This document shows, in pieces, positions 28,412 through 39,206 of a stretch of DNA of 64,000 bases (its first letter is position 1; each line of letters begins with the position of its first letter). The notes beneath the pieces were generated by a model. That model saw only the letters and a program-made list of their open reading frames with translations, made no database searches and had not been told where the DNA came from. The stretch is from Fidelibacterota bacterium. Its GTDB lineage: Bacteria; Fidelibacterota; Marinisomatia; SCGC-AAA003-L08; JACNLC01. The DNA lies in the NCBI GenBank assembly GCA_024277615.1, contig JAJRUW010000010.1, positions 1-64,000 of the forward strand, given 5' to 3'. A program made the position numbers and the translations under genes.

Positions 28412-30701
28412 ATTTATTTGCATCTTTAAATTCCATCAGGATTTTTTGCGTTTCAAGATGCTGGGCATCCGCTACTGCAATAGCGGTCATGTTGACAACA
28501 TCTTCAACTGAACTGTCTGCAAACTGCAGCAGATGTACCGGTTTGGACAATCCCAGCAGAATCGGGCCAATAGCCGTGGCATTTGCAAGCTGTTTCAGGA
28601 GTTTATAGGAGATGTTCCCGGAAGTCAGATCGGGAAAGATCAGTACATTGGCTTCTTTTTTCAAATGTGAAAAGGGAAAGTGCTTCTGCAGTAATTCCGT
28701 TGAAACAGCCACGTCAGCATGCATCTCTCCGTCCACACAGAGGTCCGGTCTGGCCTGTCTGATCAGTTCTACGGCCTTTTTAGCCAGGGCAGCCTTTTCA
28801 TGTTTAACACTGCCAAAATTGCTCGAGCTAACCAAAGCAATACGCGGGTCAATGCCGAATTGTTTGGCTTTTTCTGCCGTCAGTATCGCAATCTCTTTCA
28901 GGGTTTCGGCAGTGGGGTCGATATTAACCGTGACATCTGCAAAGACTTTAATTATATTTTTAAAAACCAAAATATACATGCCGGCGACGTGCTGAATTCC
29001 GTCCTGTAATTTCAAAACCTGTAAAGCCGGGCGCAACGTATCGGGATAATTTTGTGTAATACCGGACACCATGCCATCTGCATCCCCCATATTAACCATC
29101 ATCGGTCCAAAATAATTCGGACGGGTCATGAGCGATTTAGCCCTTCGACGGGTCATGCCTTTACGGTTACGGAGATCATGCAGAACAGCAACATATTTTT
29201 TCTGGGATTTACTGTTTTCGGGATCAATCATTTTGATGCCCTTCAGGTTGATCCGCAGACGGTCGGCTTCCGCTTTGATCTTTTCGATATTTCCCAACAG
29301 AATGGGTTTGGCTATGCCTTCTTTCTGAATTTGATAGCTGGCGCGAATGATCTTATCACATTCTCCTTCGGGAAATACGATACGCTTTGGGTTGTTCTGG
29401 GCTTTGTTAATGATTAGCCTCAGCAATTCGCGGCTTTTACCGAGCCGGGCTTCTAACTGATCACGATATTTTTCAAGATCCAGCTTATGGGTTGCCACAC
29501 CCGTCTCCATGGCAGCCCTGGCCACAGCTACGGCCTCCCAGGTGAGCACACGGGGGTCGAAAGGTTTGGGTATGATGTAGTCGGGACCAAACTCCAGATT
29601 ATCCAGGCCATAAGCCCTGGTAACTTCTTCGGGGACACTTTCTTTGGCCAGAGCAGCCAGCGCTCTGGAAGCAGCAATTTTCATTTCGTCATTAATTTTG
29701 GTTGCGTGGACATCCAGGGCTCCCCGGAAAATGAAAGGGAAGCCCAGCACATTATTGATCTGATTGGGGAAGTCAGAGCGTCCGGTGGCCATAATGACGT
29801 CAGGCCGCGCCGCTTTTGCATCGGGATAGGAAATTTCGGGGTCGGGATTGGCCATGGCAAAAACGATGGGGTTGTCGGCCATCGAGCGCACCATGGCTTT
29901 GGTGACTAAACCGCCTTTGGACATCCCGAGAAAGACATCGGCACCAACCATGGCTTCCTTTAGTGTCCGGAGTTCGGTTTTGGTGGCGAACTTTTCTTTA
30001 TATTTATTCATACCGGCTTTACGTCCTTTATAAACCACCCCTTTACTGTCACATAAAATGATGTTTTCACGTCGGACACCAAAACGAAGGTAGTGGATTG
30101 CACTGGCAATAGCCGCAGCTCCGGCACCGCTGATGACAATTTTCAGCTTCTCCATTTTTTTTCCGGTCAGTTCGACAGCATTAATGAGCCCTGCGGCTGA
30201 AATGATTGCCGTACCATGCTGGTCGTCATGAAAAACGGGGATATTCATTTCTTTTATCAGACGTTCTTCAATTTCAAAACATTCAGGTGCTTTAATGTCT
30301 TCCAGGTTTATACCGCCGAAGGTAGGCTCAAGTAATTTGACGGCGTTGATAAGTTCTTCGGGATCGTGTGTATTCAACTCAATATCAAACACATCCACAT
30401 CGGAAAACCTCTTGAATAAAACTCCCTTGCCCTCCATAACCGGTTTGCCGGCCAGAGGACCGATATCACCCAGTCCCAAAACCGCAGTACCATTGGTCAC
30501 AACCGCTACCAGATTCGCTTTTGCAGTATATAGAGAGGCCAGTTCAGGTTTTTTTTGAATTTCCAGACAGGGGATTGCCACACCCGGTGTATAAGCAAGT
30601 GCCAGGTCATGCTGGGTTTCACACCGTTTGGTAGTAGAAACCTCAATTTTTCCAGGTCGGCCTTCCGAATGATAATCAAGCGCCTGTTTTTTGGTGATCA
30701 T
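28410..30701 (-). CDS. maeB: NADP-dependent malic enzyme with C-terminal phosphate acetyltransferase-like domain
   Basis: [48 protein letters not shown]-terminal PTA-like [26 protein letters not shown]. Confidence 0.95.
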   Translation of the reverse strand: MITKKQALDYHSEGRPGKIEVSTTKRCETQHDLALAYTPGVAIPCLEIQKKPELASLYTAKANLVAVVTNGTAVLGLGDIGPLAGKPVMEGKGVLFKRFSDVDVFDIELNTHDPEELINAVKLLEPTFGGINLEDIKAPECFEIEERLIKEMNIPVFHDDQHGTAIISAAGLINAVELTGKKMEKLKIVISGAGAAAIASAIHYLRFGVRRENIILCDSKGVVYKGRKAGMNKYKEKFATKTELRTLKEAMVGADVFLGMSKGGLVTKAMVRSMADNPIVFAMANPDPEISYPDAKAARPDVIMATGRSDFPNQINNVLGFPFIFRGALDVHATKINDEMKIAASRALAALAKESVPEEVTRAYGLDNLEFGPDYIIPKPFDPRVLTWEAVAVARAAMETGVATHKLDLEKYRDQLEARLGKSRELLRLIINKAQNNPKRIVFPEGECDKIIRASYQIQKEGIAKPILLGNIEKIKAEADRLRINLKGIKMIDPENSKSQKKYVAVLHDLRNRKGMTRRRAKSLMTRPNYFGPMMVNMGDADGMVSGITQNYPDTLRPALQVLKLQDGIQHVAGMYILVFKNIIKVFADVTVNIDPTAETLKEIAILTAEKAKQFGIDPRIALVSSSNFGSVKHEKAALAKKAVELIRQARPDLCVDGEMHADVAVSTELLQKHFPFSHLKKEANVLIFPDLTSGNISYKLLKQLANATAIGPILLGLSKPVHLLQFADSSVEDVVNMTAIAVADAQHLETQKILMEFKDANK

Positions 30702-31217
30702 TATTAACTCCTTAATGTTGTTAGGCTCAAAGAAAAACGGGGACAGCGAGATTAGAATTAGTCCTTATAAATACCATAAAATCACCAAATTCCTATCGCT
30801 GTTCAACTGCATAATAAACGGATATTTGCCCGATACCCGCATTAAAATTAGGAGGGATACGGAATTAATACCAAACTGTTATACGGACAATTAAGTCTTA
30901 TTTGAAGCGGTGAATTGCTTCTCGTCATCCACTCAATTTTGCGCCGGCCTTTGCTTTTGCCGCAGGGATATTTTTTCACCATAAATTTAAAGAATATAGA
31001 ACAGAAACATTTTTTTACGCCGATCAAGGCTCTGATCAGGATAAACCGGTAATAAAGATGGATTATCGAAACATTCGGAGGCTTGTCAGTTCCTTTGCAG
31101 GCCGTCTCAGCTTGCTGAAATTTCAAAACCAAGGCAGAATTTTTCCTGATTAGGTATAGTATCCGAGTGCTAAATTATCCCCGTGCAAATATCATCCATA
31201 ATTAAATCTGACTTGCC

Positions 31218-32768
31218 ATGAATATTAAATCAGTGTTGGTTACGGCTGCCTTATTCGTTGCTCTCTTACCGGCAGTTTCCGGTCAGTACTACAGCGGTAC
31301 AGGAAGGGCTGCTACACTGGAAGAAGCCAAGAAGCTGGCTACTGCCGATCTTGCCGGCAGCATTCAATCCTTTGTCACAACCAGTTTTCAGCAGAAAACA
31401 ACGGAAGAAAATCTCAATATTTCAGAAGAATATGTAGAGTCCCAGATCCGGACTTTCTCATCGATCGTTTTAAAGAACATCCGCTATGATGTTGATGAAT
31501 TGAAAGAGGGACTGTTCCGCCGGAAAAAGGTTTACCTGGTGACCGCCAGCGTTTCTAAACTGGATGTGAACCGTATTTTTGAAGCACGAAAATCCACCAT
31601 CCGGACGATGCTGAAAGAGGCCGCTCGGGCCGAAAATTCCGGAAATATCTCCAAGGCGTTGAAAAATTATTTCAGAGCCTATATTCTCACCTATTCTTAT
31701 CCGGACTCAATCCGGACCTCACTGCCTCCCCTTCGTGAATCCGGCAATGCTAGAGTTCTAATAACCGAAAAAATGAACGATATTTTTAAAGGTTTATCGG
31801 CGAAGGTTATTAAAAGTTTTTCGGATGGGGACGATTTTATTGTATCCCTGGCCATCAGTCTGCAGGGGGCACCCGTATCGGAGCTGGAGTTTTCCTATTA
31901 TAACGGCTCGGAAGAAGACTGGTGTGACGTCACAGACGGAATAGCCAATTTGACCTTATCCGGAAATTTCGGTTCCACTCACAAGATTATCAGACCTTAT
32001 GTGGAATATGAATTCAAAGATGAGATGGAACAGATTAAAGATGTCCAACAGGTTTATAACTTTTTAGATATTCCCATGTTCGACAACAGCTTTAAATTCG
32101 ACGTTGACGTTAGTCCGTTTGTGAGCTGTGATTTTGAAGCGGAAACAGACGGCCGACAGGTGTACTTTATTCCCAGGACGACGCACATATCCGTCAATGA
32201 CATGGCCTGGGATTTCGGCGACGGGGGTACATCGAGCATGACAAATCCTGTACATACATACGAGCGGGACGGAGATTATCGTGTGACGCTTACAATCAAT
32301 TCGGATGAGGGCTTACAGGTCATCAGGAATCTCACGATCGGAGAAGAAAAGGAGGCTACAACAATACCTGCTGTTGCGACGAGCCGGGGAGCGGAAAAGG
32401 GAAAACTGCAAAAAGAAAAGGGAAGAGTCTCCCGGACCGAAGGAAAAAACCGCTTTGCTATGCAGACACCGACAGAGCCGCCCTCGCTAACGACATTGAA
32501 GCAGGCCGGGGATTTTGAAGAATTTATGGTTCTGGCAAAGGCCCTGAGCCAAAGAAACCGGATCATCTTTGGCAGTGCAAATGATTTCGAAAATCGGGAG
32601 AATTTACTCTGTTTTATTTTCGATAAGGAGACGGGGGAGAAGTTAGCAGCCTACCGCTTTCAAAATAGCAGTTACGAAAACCTCGGAAGCGGTGAGACCC
32701 TCATCTCTCTGAAGTCACATTACGACGGGAAAAAAGTGGCTGCCGTCTGGGTGGAGGAAATTGAATAA
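31218..32768 (+). CDS. exported protein: LPP20-like N-terminus plus PKD domain
   Basis: Signal peptide ending [37 protein letters not shown] motif [30 protein letters not shown]. Confidence 0.75.
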   Translation: MNIKSVLVTAALFVALLPAVSGQYYSGTGRAATLEEAKKLATADLAGSIQSFVTTSFQQKTTEENLNISEEYVESQIRTFSSIVLKNIRYDVDELKEGLFRRKKVYLVTASVSKLDVNRIFEARKSTIRTMLKEAARAENSGNISKALKNYFRAYILTYSYPDSIRTSLPPLRESGNARVLITEKMNDIFKGLSAKVIKSFSDGDDFIVSLAISLQGAPVSELEFSYYNGSEEDWCDVTDGIANLTLSGNFGSTHKIIRPYVEYEFKDEMEQIKDVQQVYNFLDIPMFDNSFKFDVDVSPFVSCDFEAETDGRQVYFIPRTTHISVNDMAWDFGDGGTSSMTNPVHTYERDGDYRVTLTINSDEGLQVIRNLTIGEEKEATTIPAVATSRGAEKGKLQKEKGRVSRTEGKNRFAMQTPTEPPSLTTLKQAGDFEEFMVLAKALSQRNRIIFGSANDFENRENLLCFIFDKETGEKLAAYRFQNSSYENLGSGETLISLKSHYDGKKVAAVWVEEIE

Positions 32769-32944
32769 TTGCTCCCCGATCTTTCCGGATGACTGCAAAC
32801 TGAAACACTGCCCCTCTATTGCTGTTGTTACCCGCTGACGAGCAGTCAGGGTTAATTCCCGGGAAGCTGACCCCTGCAGAATTTGGATTCAAAGCAATCC
32901 CCCGGTATTAATGAAATTAAACTAATGATAAACAGGAAAGTGAA

Positions 32945-33868
32945 ATGATCAAACGGATTCTACGAAAAACTCTATTATTGACGCTCTTGCTGTCCCTGGC
33001 TGTAACTCAGGAAACCCTCAATGAATTTGAAGTGACTATCACACAGATGGATCAGGGAGTTACCTTTCCGAATATGTCCAAAGTTCTGGTCAAATCATCT
33101 GTAAAAAACCTGACTTTTGACAGCAATCGGGGCATTTTAAAAGTTGAAATCACCGGTGAAGGAGAATGGAAACTCACGCTTGACCCGGGCAGTCAGCGGT
33201 TCGAGATCAAAGCAGAGGGGTTTCTTTCTTATTCTGAGCGCCACAATTTCAAAGCCGGGAAAGCCTACGAATGCAGGGTTTCAAAGAAAATTCATGAACT
33301 GGCCCAGCTGGATGCCAATTTATTCGAAGTCACCTTCAGATTCAATACGGACAATGTTTATTGTTCAAAAGACCAGTCCACTCCTGTGATGAGTATCGGG
33401 GATTTGGCAATATTCAAATTGCCCGGGGGTGAATATACTTTTTCATTTACAAAAGATCAATTCAAACCGGCTGCCCGGTCTGTTAAGGTTGACCAGGATA
33501 TGTCAATTGACATCGAACTTGTCAAAGATACATCACAGCGTTTACCCTATGTACCTCCGGGAACCGTGAATGTCGAAACTGAGCCTACCGGCGCCGAGAT
33601 CACGATTAACGGAATTAAAGCGGGAATTTCCAATGCGACGATTACCAATCTCGCCGCCGGCGAACATCAGCTGGAACTGCGCAAAGACCTTTATTATCCC
33701 TATGCCGGGAAGTTTGAATTGAAAGAGGGGGAGATAAAGACCCTGAGTAAGATCGTTTTAACACCCAGATTCGGATATTTAACGGTAAACAGCCATCCTG
33801 AGGGAGCGCGGATTTATCTGGACGGGACTTATATCGGAGATTCTCCCATCCAGAAGAAACAGGTTTAA
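32945..33868 (+). CDS. PEGA-repeat exported protein, N-terminal part ending at in-frame TAA
   Basis: Signal peptide; PEGA repeats VNVETEPTGAEITINGIKAG.. and LTVNSHPEGARIYLDGTYIGDSPIQ; TAA at 33866-33868 in frame with the following ORF. Confidence 0.8.
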   Translation: MIKRILRKTLLLTLLLSLAVTQETLNEFEVTITQMDQGVTFPNMSKVLVKSSVKNLTFDSNRGILKVEITGEGEWKLTLDPGSQRFEIKAEGFLSYSERHNFKAGKAYECRVSKKIHELAQLDANLFEVTFRFNTDNVYCSKDQSTPVMSIGDLAIFKLPGGEYTFSFTKDQFKPAARSVKVDQDMSIDIELVKDTSQRLPYVPPGTVNVETEPTGAEITINGIKAGISNATITNLAAGEHQLELRKDLYYPYAGKFELKEGEIKTLSKIVLTPRFGYLTVNSHPEGARIYLDGTYIGDSPIQKKQV

Positions 33869-33895
33869 AGCGGAGAACACAGTCTCGGAGTAAAA

Positions 33896-35314
33896 ATGGA
33901 ACTGTACCGTGATTATCGGGAGGACATTACTCTGAAAGACGGTGCAAGCATAGTCAGGGAGTTTCAGCTGGAATCTTCCGGAGGCACACTGAACATCTCC
34001 GCCAGAGACGAATCAGGAAACGAGATCGAGGGTGCGGATGTCATCATCAACGGCGAATTTGCCGGCCTGACGCCATTTCTCAACAGGGCTTACCCGGCAG
34101 GTAAATATACGATAGCCGTACAGAAGGAATATTATGACACCAGCACCGAATCCGTGATTCTCGAGTCCAAAAAGAATATCAGCCGTACGGTGCTGTTAAA
34201 ATCCAATATGTCTTTCCTGCACATCACAGCACCCGGAGGACGGATTTTTATAAACGGGCGGGACTATGGTGAAAATGAAATTGATCAGGTCTTTCAGCCC
34301 GGAACCTATAAAATTAAAGTGAGCGCCGATAATTATTATACGGAAGAAAAAAATCTCATTCTCACTGCCGGGCGCCGTGAGACCATTACATTTGAACTAA
34401 CTCCCATCGAAGGCTCCCTTTCCGTAACGGTCATACCGTACGAAAAACAGAGTTCTGCCAAAGTCTATATCGGCGGTGAATTCATTGGCAATGCACCGCA
34501 GCGGGTCAATCGCATTGTAGGTGATTATGAGATTTTTGTTAAAATAGAGGGGTACGGTGCACTTAGCAGAACCGGTACCGTGCGCGAGCGTGAAAATACG
34601 GAAGTCAAATTTGATTTTACGGCAGCAAACCGGGAAGCCTGGATAGCAGGATTGAATACACCGGGTGAAGGGCTCCCTGAAAAAAATAACCGGCAGCAGA
34701 CCGGAAATAAAGAATCGGATACAAGTAAAAAATATAAAGGCCCCAAAACGAAATACTGGCATCCGGCAAAAAAATCAACTTCGGGAAGAAGTCGGCTGCA
34801 CTTCATAGTGGGACTAAATTCAGGAGCCATCATCTACAACGATAACACTTTAACTGATATTATAAAAGTCTCGGGGATTGCCGGCGTTTATCTGGGAATT
34901 GAACACCGCATGGGACCCCTCATGACCGGCGCTGCAATTGTTCAAAGAGGTGCCTCGGTCAGCGTGGATATCCTTGGTTTTGAAGGCACTGACCGTTATA
35001 ATTACCTAAGCGTTTACATGACACTTCCACTTAAAATCGGCAATCAAATGTATGTTTACGGAGGCGGCGCTTTTTCAAGAATGGTAAGCGGCACTACCGA
35101 AGATTCATCCGGAACCTATAACCTGGATATGAAGGGATTTGACAACGATTTCGGGGTTATTCTCGGGATGGACTACATGATCAATGCCCGCATTGGTCTT
35201 AGAGGAGAAGTTTATCTCGGTCTGGTGGATGTGATGTTGAATACGCCTTCGAACCTTAATTACAAAAACCGGGGAGTTACTATATCATTGCTGGCAGGAC
35301 TGCCCCGAAGGTAG
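33896..35314 (+). CDS. PEGA-repeat protein, C-terminal part with putative outer-membrane beta-barrel
   Basis: Continues the PEGA repeat in the same frame (SGEHSLGVKMELYRDY); further PEGA units; C-terminal barrel-like RLHFIVGLNSGAIIYND..GVTISLLAGLP. Confidence 0.8.
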   Translation: MELYRDYREDITLKDGASIVREFQLESSGGTLNISARDESGNEIEGADVIINGEFAGLTPFLNRAYPAGKYTIAVQKEYYDTSTESVILESKKNISRTVLLKSNMSFLHITAPGGRIFINGRDYGENEIDQVFQPGTYKIKVSADNYYTEEKNLILTAGRRETITFELTPIEGSLSVTVIPYEKQSSAKVYIGGEFIGNAPQRVNRIVGDYEIFVKIEGYGALSRTGTVRERENTEVKFDFTAANREAWIAGLNTPGEGLPEKNNRQQTGNKESDTSKKYKGPKTKYWHPAKKSTSGRSRLHFIVGLNSGAIIYNDNTLTDIIKVSGIAGVYLGIEHRMGPLMTGAAIVQRGASVSVDILGFEGTDRYNYLSVYMTLPLKIGNQMYVYGGGAFSRMVSGTTEDSSGTYNLDMKGFDNDFGVILGMDYMINARIGLRGEVYLGLVDVMLNTPSNLNYKNRGVTISLLAGLPRR

Positions 35315-35454
35315 TACAGATAACAGCCATTTCTACTGCCCGGCAGGGGCGCAGAGGAGACTGAAGAATTAAATAGTATTTCAATTATTTCGAAATGTTC
35401 ATGAAAATCACATAAATTTGCACTACAGTACCCTGAAATATTCTCGATACAGAA

Positions 35455-36441
35455 ATGAAATTAAAATACAAATTGCATCTCATATTTTCGCTGTTTCTGT
35501 TGACCTTCCTGTCTGGGCAGATCAAGCCGACGGTGGTTGTCAACAGCGGGGCGGCTCCCGAATTCTGCGATAAAGTCTCGGCTGTCCTCTCGGAAGTTCT
35601 CCTGGCTTCAAACCGCTTTCGTAAGGGGAAGGGTGAACTGTCTTCGGCCAAACAGTATTTTACCACGGAGGGATTTGCCGTCTTTTCAGACCTGGTGCAA
35701 GACACTAATCCCTATACCGCCAAAAAAAAATATAAAGTAACCATCACCCGGCTTGTCGGTCGTGATATTTATGAAGTCCGGGGTCTCAAAGTCAAGGTTG
35801 AAACCGGGGAGAACGATGTGAGTCCCATCCAATACCTTGTTTTTGCACTTGACGAAAAGGCTCAAATTGTTGATGTGCGTTATTCCCTGCCGAAAAACAA
35901 TTATCTCGATATTATCGATGCGGGTGAGGATGTGGCCGATCTGGAAAGACGCCAGAAAATTCTTGAATTTCTCGAGACTTTCGGCACGGCCTATAGTCGT
36001 AAAGACGCTGATTATCTCGAAAACATTTTCAGTGACGATGCGCTGATCATCACAGGCTATGTTACATACCGTAAACCCGAATTCAACGACCTCATGAGTC
36101 AGGAGAAAAATGCCGAGACCGAGAAAGTAGTCGAATATCGACAGCACACTAAGGAGCAATACATTAATAAATTGCGTAATTATGTTTTCCCTTCAAATTC
36201 TTACATCGATATTGACTTTTCCGAAATTACACTTGCCCATCACCGCACCATGGCGAATGTTTATGGGATTAAGCTGAAACAGCATTGGAAAACCGCCCGT
36301 TACGAAGACACCGGCTATCTGTTTCTCACGGTCTATTTTCTTGAGAATAATGATCCGCTGGTTTTGGTTCGGGTTTGGCAGGACCAGGATTTTATAGGGG
36401 ATTACGATGTGTCCATCTATGATTTCGATATTATCGAATGA
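35455..36441 (+). CDS. exported protein with NTF2-like C-terminal region
   Basis: Signal peptide MKLKYKLHLIFSLFLLTFLSGQ; FLETFGTAYSRKDADYLENIFSDDALIITG. Confidence 0.65.
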   Translation: MKLKYKLHLIFSLFLLTFLSGQIKPTVVVNSGAAPEFCDKVSAVLSEVLLASNRFRKGKGELSSAKQYFTTEGFAVFSDLVQDTNPYTAKKKYKVTITRLVGRDIYEVRGLKVKVETGENDVSPIQYLVFALDEKAQIVDVRYSLPKNNYLDIIDAGEDVADLERRQKILEFLETFGTAYSRKDADYLENIFSDDALIITGYVTYRKPEFNDLMSQEKNAETEKVVEYRQHTKEQYINKLRNYVFPSNSYIDIDFSEITLAHHRTMANVYGIKLKQHWKTARYEDTGYLFLTVYFLENNDPLVLVRVWQDQDFIGDYDVSIYDFDIIE

Positions 36442-36511
36442 CGGTGTACACCGGCTCTGATTCCGATTCAGGATAATTCATAATGACTAACTGTAGAAAA
36501 AGGAGAAACAA

Positions 36512-37090
36512 ATGAAAAAGATCATAATATTGATGTCTGTTGCCGCAATTGGACTGTTTATGCTCATTGGCTGCGGCGGTCATGCCCCGGCTGTTGCCGA
36601 TGACCTCACCGAGATTGCAGATCCATTTCAGGAATTACAGGATATGGCCAACGGTTTCATCAAAGACGGTAACATTGCGGTAGTAGGCGTAGGGACATCA
36701 ACCCGGCAGGATATTGCCAGAGATAAAGCCAGAGCCTCAGCGCAGGCAAAACTCGCCGAAAGTTTTGAAACCAAAGTGGAAGTCCTTAAAAAGAAATTCA
36801 CCGAAGAACTGGGTTCGGATATGACCAATGAACTCAATGAAACCTTCACAAATGTGATCAAAACCACCAGTAAAACAGTGCTTTACGGTGCGATTGAAAA
36901 TAAGGCCAAATATTTTAAGGATAACAAAACCGGTATGATCAGCGCCGGCGTCGTTTTGTATGTGAGTCCCGATGTGATGAACCAATCACTATTGGATCAG
37001 ATGAAAAATAAGCCCAAACTCTACGAGCGATTCCGTGCTTCCGAAGCCTATAAAGAACTGGAAAAAGAGATGGAAAACTACGATAAGTAA
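36512..37090 (+). CDS. LPP20-family lipoprotein
   Basis: Lipobox LIGC; NIAVVGVGTSTRQDIARDKARASAQAKLAESFETKVE; aaaggagaaa RBS. Confidence 0.8.
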   Translation: MKKIIILMSVAAIGLFMLIGCGGHAPAVADDLTEIADPFQELQDMANGFIKDGNIAVVGVGTSTRQDIARDKARASAQAKLAESFETKVEVLKKKFTEELGSDMTNELNETFTNVIKTTSKTVLYGAIENKAKYFKDNKTGMISAGVVLYVSPDVMNQSLLDQMKNKPKLYERFRASEAYKELEKEMENYDK

Positions 37091-37113
37091 TCCGTTTACC
37101 TGACTTGAATCCC

Positions 37114-37146
37114 GGAAAGCCGACCATGGTCTTTGGCCGGCTTTCC
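37114..37146 (+). terminator. strong intergenic hairpin without U-tract (possible terminator or mRNA structure)
   Basis: GGAAAGCCG...CGGCTTTCC extended by CCA/TGG across one mismatch. Confidence 0.45.
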
Positions 37147-37163
37147 AATCCACTTCACTATCC

Positions 37164-37919
37164 ATGAAACACCGGTTTTATTTCTCGGTAATTCTCCTCA
37201 TGCAGTTCACTGCCGCTTTCGCTCTGGACCGCTATCCGGACTGGTTTTTGTACCCTTTGTCCCATCCCGGTATAATTGTTGGCTTCAGCTATAACGGAGA
37301 GGCCCCTGTAACCGATGCGGAGAGGATGTACTGTGTCTATCAGGAGTGCATAGTAACGGGCTCACTGCAGCAGTTCCGGGAATATGAGCAACGTGACAGT
37401 GAATATTTTTATAATTTTGATGCCGATTCGCTCAGGGCCATCCGGGGAAAACTCCACGAACTGGATTCGTTTTACAGCAATGCTCTGCAGGGCAGTATGA
37501 TCTCTGCTTTCGGAGTGGATTCAGTGAAAATCCGAAACAGCATGATCGTGGATGTGGATTCTCTGCAATGTCCTGATTGGGTCGAGCGGACTTTTTATAC
37601 CGACGGAGGTTATTATTACGGAGTGGGAATGTACACCTCGCGGTCAAATATAAATGATGCCTGGAAAACCGCCGAGGAAAAGGCTTTCTTTTCCATTATG
37701 AGCGGATTGGCTCTGGATATTCATTCTGTGTTGATTATGGATACGGCCAGGGATACGGACTTCAACCGGATCAGTTCAATCAGGCTGAAGTACAAGTTGA
37801 AAGGCCTGCAGGTTGTAGAACGCTATCCCGACCCTGCAAATGATATTTTTTATGTACTTGTGCGTATTAAAAAACAAAATATCTTCTCACCCTTAATAAA
37901 CCAATCAACAGGGAGATAA
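37164..37919 (+). CDS. exported LPP20-like protein
   Basis: Signal peptide; PDWFLYPLSHPGIIVGFSYNG; YYYGVGMYTSRSNINDAWKTAEEKAFFSIMSGL. Confidence 0.6.
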   Translation: MKHRFYFSVILLMQFTAAFALDRYPDWFLYPLSHPGIIVGFSYNGEAPVTDAERMYCVYQECIVTGSLQQFREYEQRDSEYFYNFDADSLRAIRGKLHELDSFYSNALQGSMISAFGVDSVKIRNSMIVDVDSLQCPDWVERTFYTDGGYYYGVGMYTSRSNINDAWKTAEEKAFFSIMSGLALDIHSVLIMDTARDTDFNRISSIRLKYKLKGLQVVERYPDPANDIFYVLVRIKKQNIFSPLINQSTGR

Positions 37920-37920
37920 C

Positions 37921-39090
37921 ATGTATAAAATGATCATTTTCATCATTCTGATGGTGGCAGCTACGGATGCACAGAGTTATACGATAACCGTCAGCCGCGA
38001 TGACCTTGCAGGGGATGCTGAGGGGTTGATCCAATACACACGGTTCGGCTCTACGGAGAATATTCGCGGGAATATCAGCAAAGGCTCAAGTGATGGGAAT
38101 ATTTCGGTAAGTCGGCACCGGCATACCGCCGACCAAATTTTCAGGATCAAGGATGTGTCGGGAACATATTTGAGTATTTGGCTTGTGAATTCTATCATCG
38201 ATGAGACCTTTGCCGATGCAGAGGATCTACAGGTGTTGGCGGCTTCCAGGGCGACCGCCGTGATCAGGAACGAAACCACAGGTGAAGAATATCAGGTGAC
38301 CATTCCGGAAGCTGCCGAAGGTCTCGCTTTTAGGGCCGGCACCATCATCGGAGGTAAATTCTCTGCTGATCCGAGAATGTTTGCGCAGCTGCGCATATAT
38401 GAGCTAAATGTTGTAGATGCCCTTACCGGAAACCCCCTGCCGGATGTAACCGTTAGATTTTCATCCGGGAGGGCCGGGGATGAATTTGACCCGGGTATTA
38501 CGGATCTGGCGGGGACCTACAGCCGAAAGTTTGACTATGGGGACTATGATGCCGTGCTGTCAAAGTCCGGTTTTATTACTGTTCACCAGACTTTTACCAT
38601 GGACCTGACGGATTTACCCGTGACCATCAGAGTGGCCATGTCGCCCGTTACCCGGGATTATCGGATTGTGCTCACCTGGGGCCGACAGCCTGCCGACCTG
38701 GATGCGCACCTGGCCGGACCCGATCCGGCAGGGACCCGCTTTCACATCTGGTGGGACCACAAGGTGCCTGTGGGAGGACGCAACTTTCTCGACCGGGATG
38801 ATACTTCTTCCTATGGTCCCGAAACAATAACGATCTACAAGCCGGCAAAGGGCGAATATCGCTATGCCGTACATGATTATACGCACCGCGGGAAATCCGG
38901 AACCAGAGCACTTTCCTACAGCGGCGCGCACGTGGATGTCTATGGCGGGGGAGAACTGATCCGGAGTTTCGAGGTGAAAGCCGGAAACGCCGGTAATACC
39001 TGGGAAGTTTTCAAACTTACCGCCGACAACGAAATTGTCCCGGTGAATGTGTTTCGGGACGAATCTGACAGCAGAGCGGTGATACGCTGA
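37921..39090 (+). CDS. exported protein with carboxypeptidase-regulatory-like and DUF2135/YfaP-like domains
   Basis: Signal peptide; NVVDALTGNPLPDVTVRFSSG; LTWGRQPADLDAHLAGPDPAGTRFHIWW. Confidence 0.7.
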   Translation: MYKMIIFIILMVAATDAQSYTITVSRDDLAGDAEGLIQYTRFGSTENIRGNISKGSSDGNISVSRHRHTADQIFRIKDVSGTYLSIWLVNSIIDETFADAEDLQVLAASRATAVIRNETTGEEYQVTIPEAAEGLAFRAGTIIGGKFSADPRMFAQLRIYELNVVDALTGNPLPDVTVRFSSGRAGDEFDPGITDLAGTYSRKFDYGDYDAVLSKSGFITVHQTFTMDLTDLPVTIRVAMSPVTRDYRIVLTWGRQPADLDAHLAGPDPAGTRFHIWWDHKVPVGGRNFLDRDDTSSYGPETITIYKPAKGEYRYAVHDYTHRGKSGTRALSYSGAHVDVYGGGELIRSFEVKAGNAGNTWEVFKLTADNEIVPVNVFRDESDSRAVIR

Positions 39091-39206
39091 AGGTGGTCTG
39101 ATATGCCGGTCAGAATGGTTCCGTTACGTTGTCAAAGGCCCCGCACTTTATAGTATCGGCAGGTATAATCCATGGCTTGTAAGAAGATAATGCAGGAAAA
39201 TATCAG

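Noticed and set aside
30848-31132. 94 aa minus-strand ORF in the maeB/LPP20 intergenic region
   Set aside because: No signal peptide, family motif or RBS; basic/Cys-rich composition looks random.
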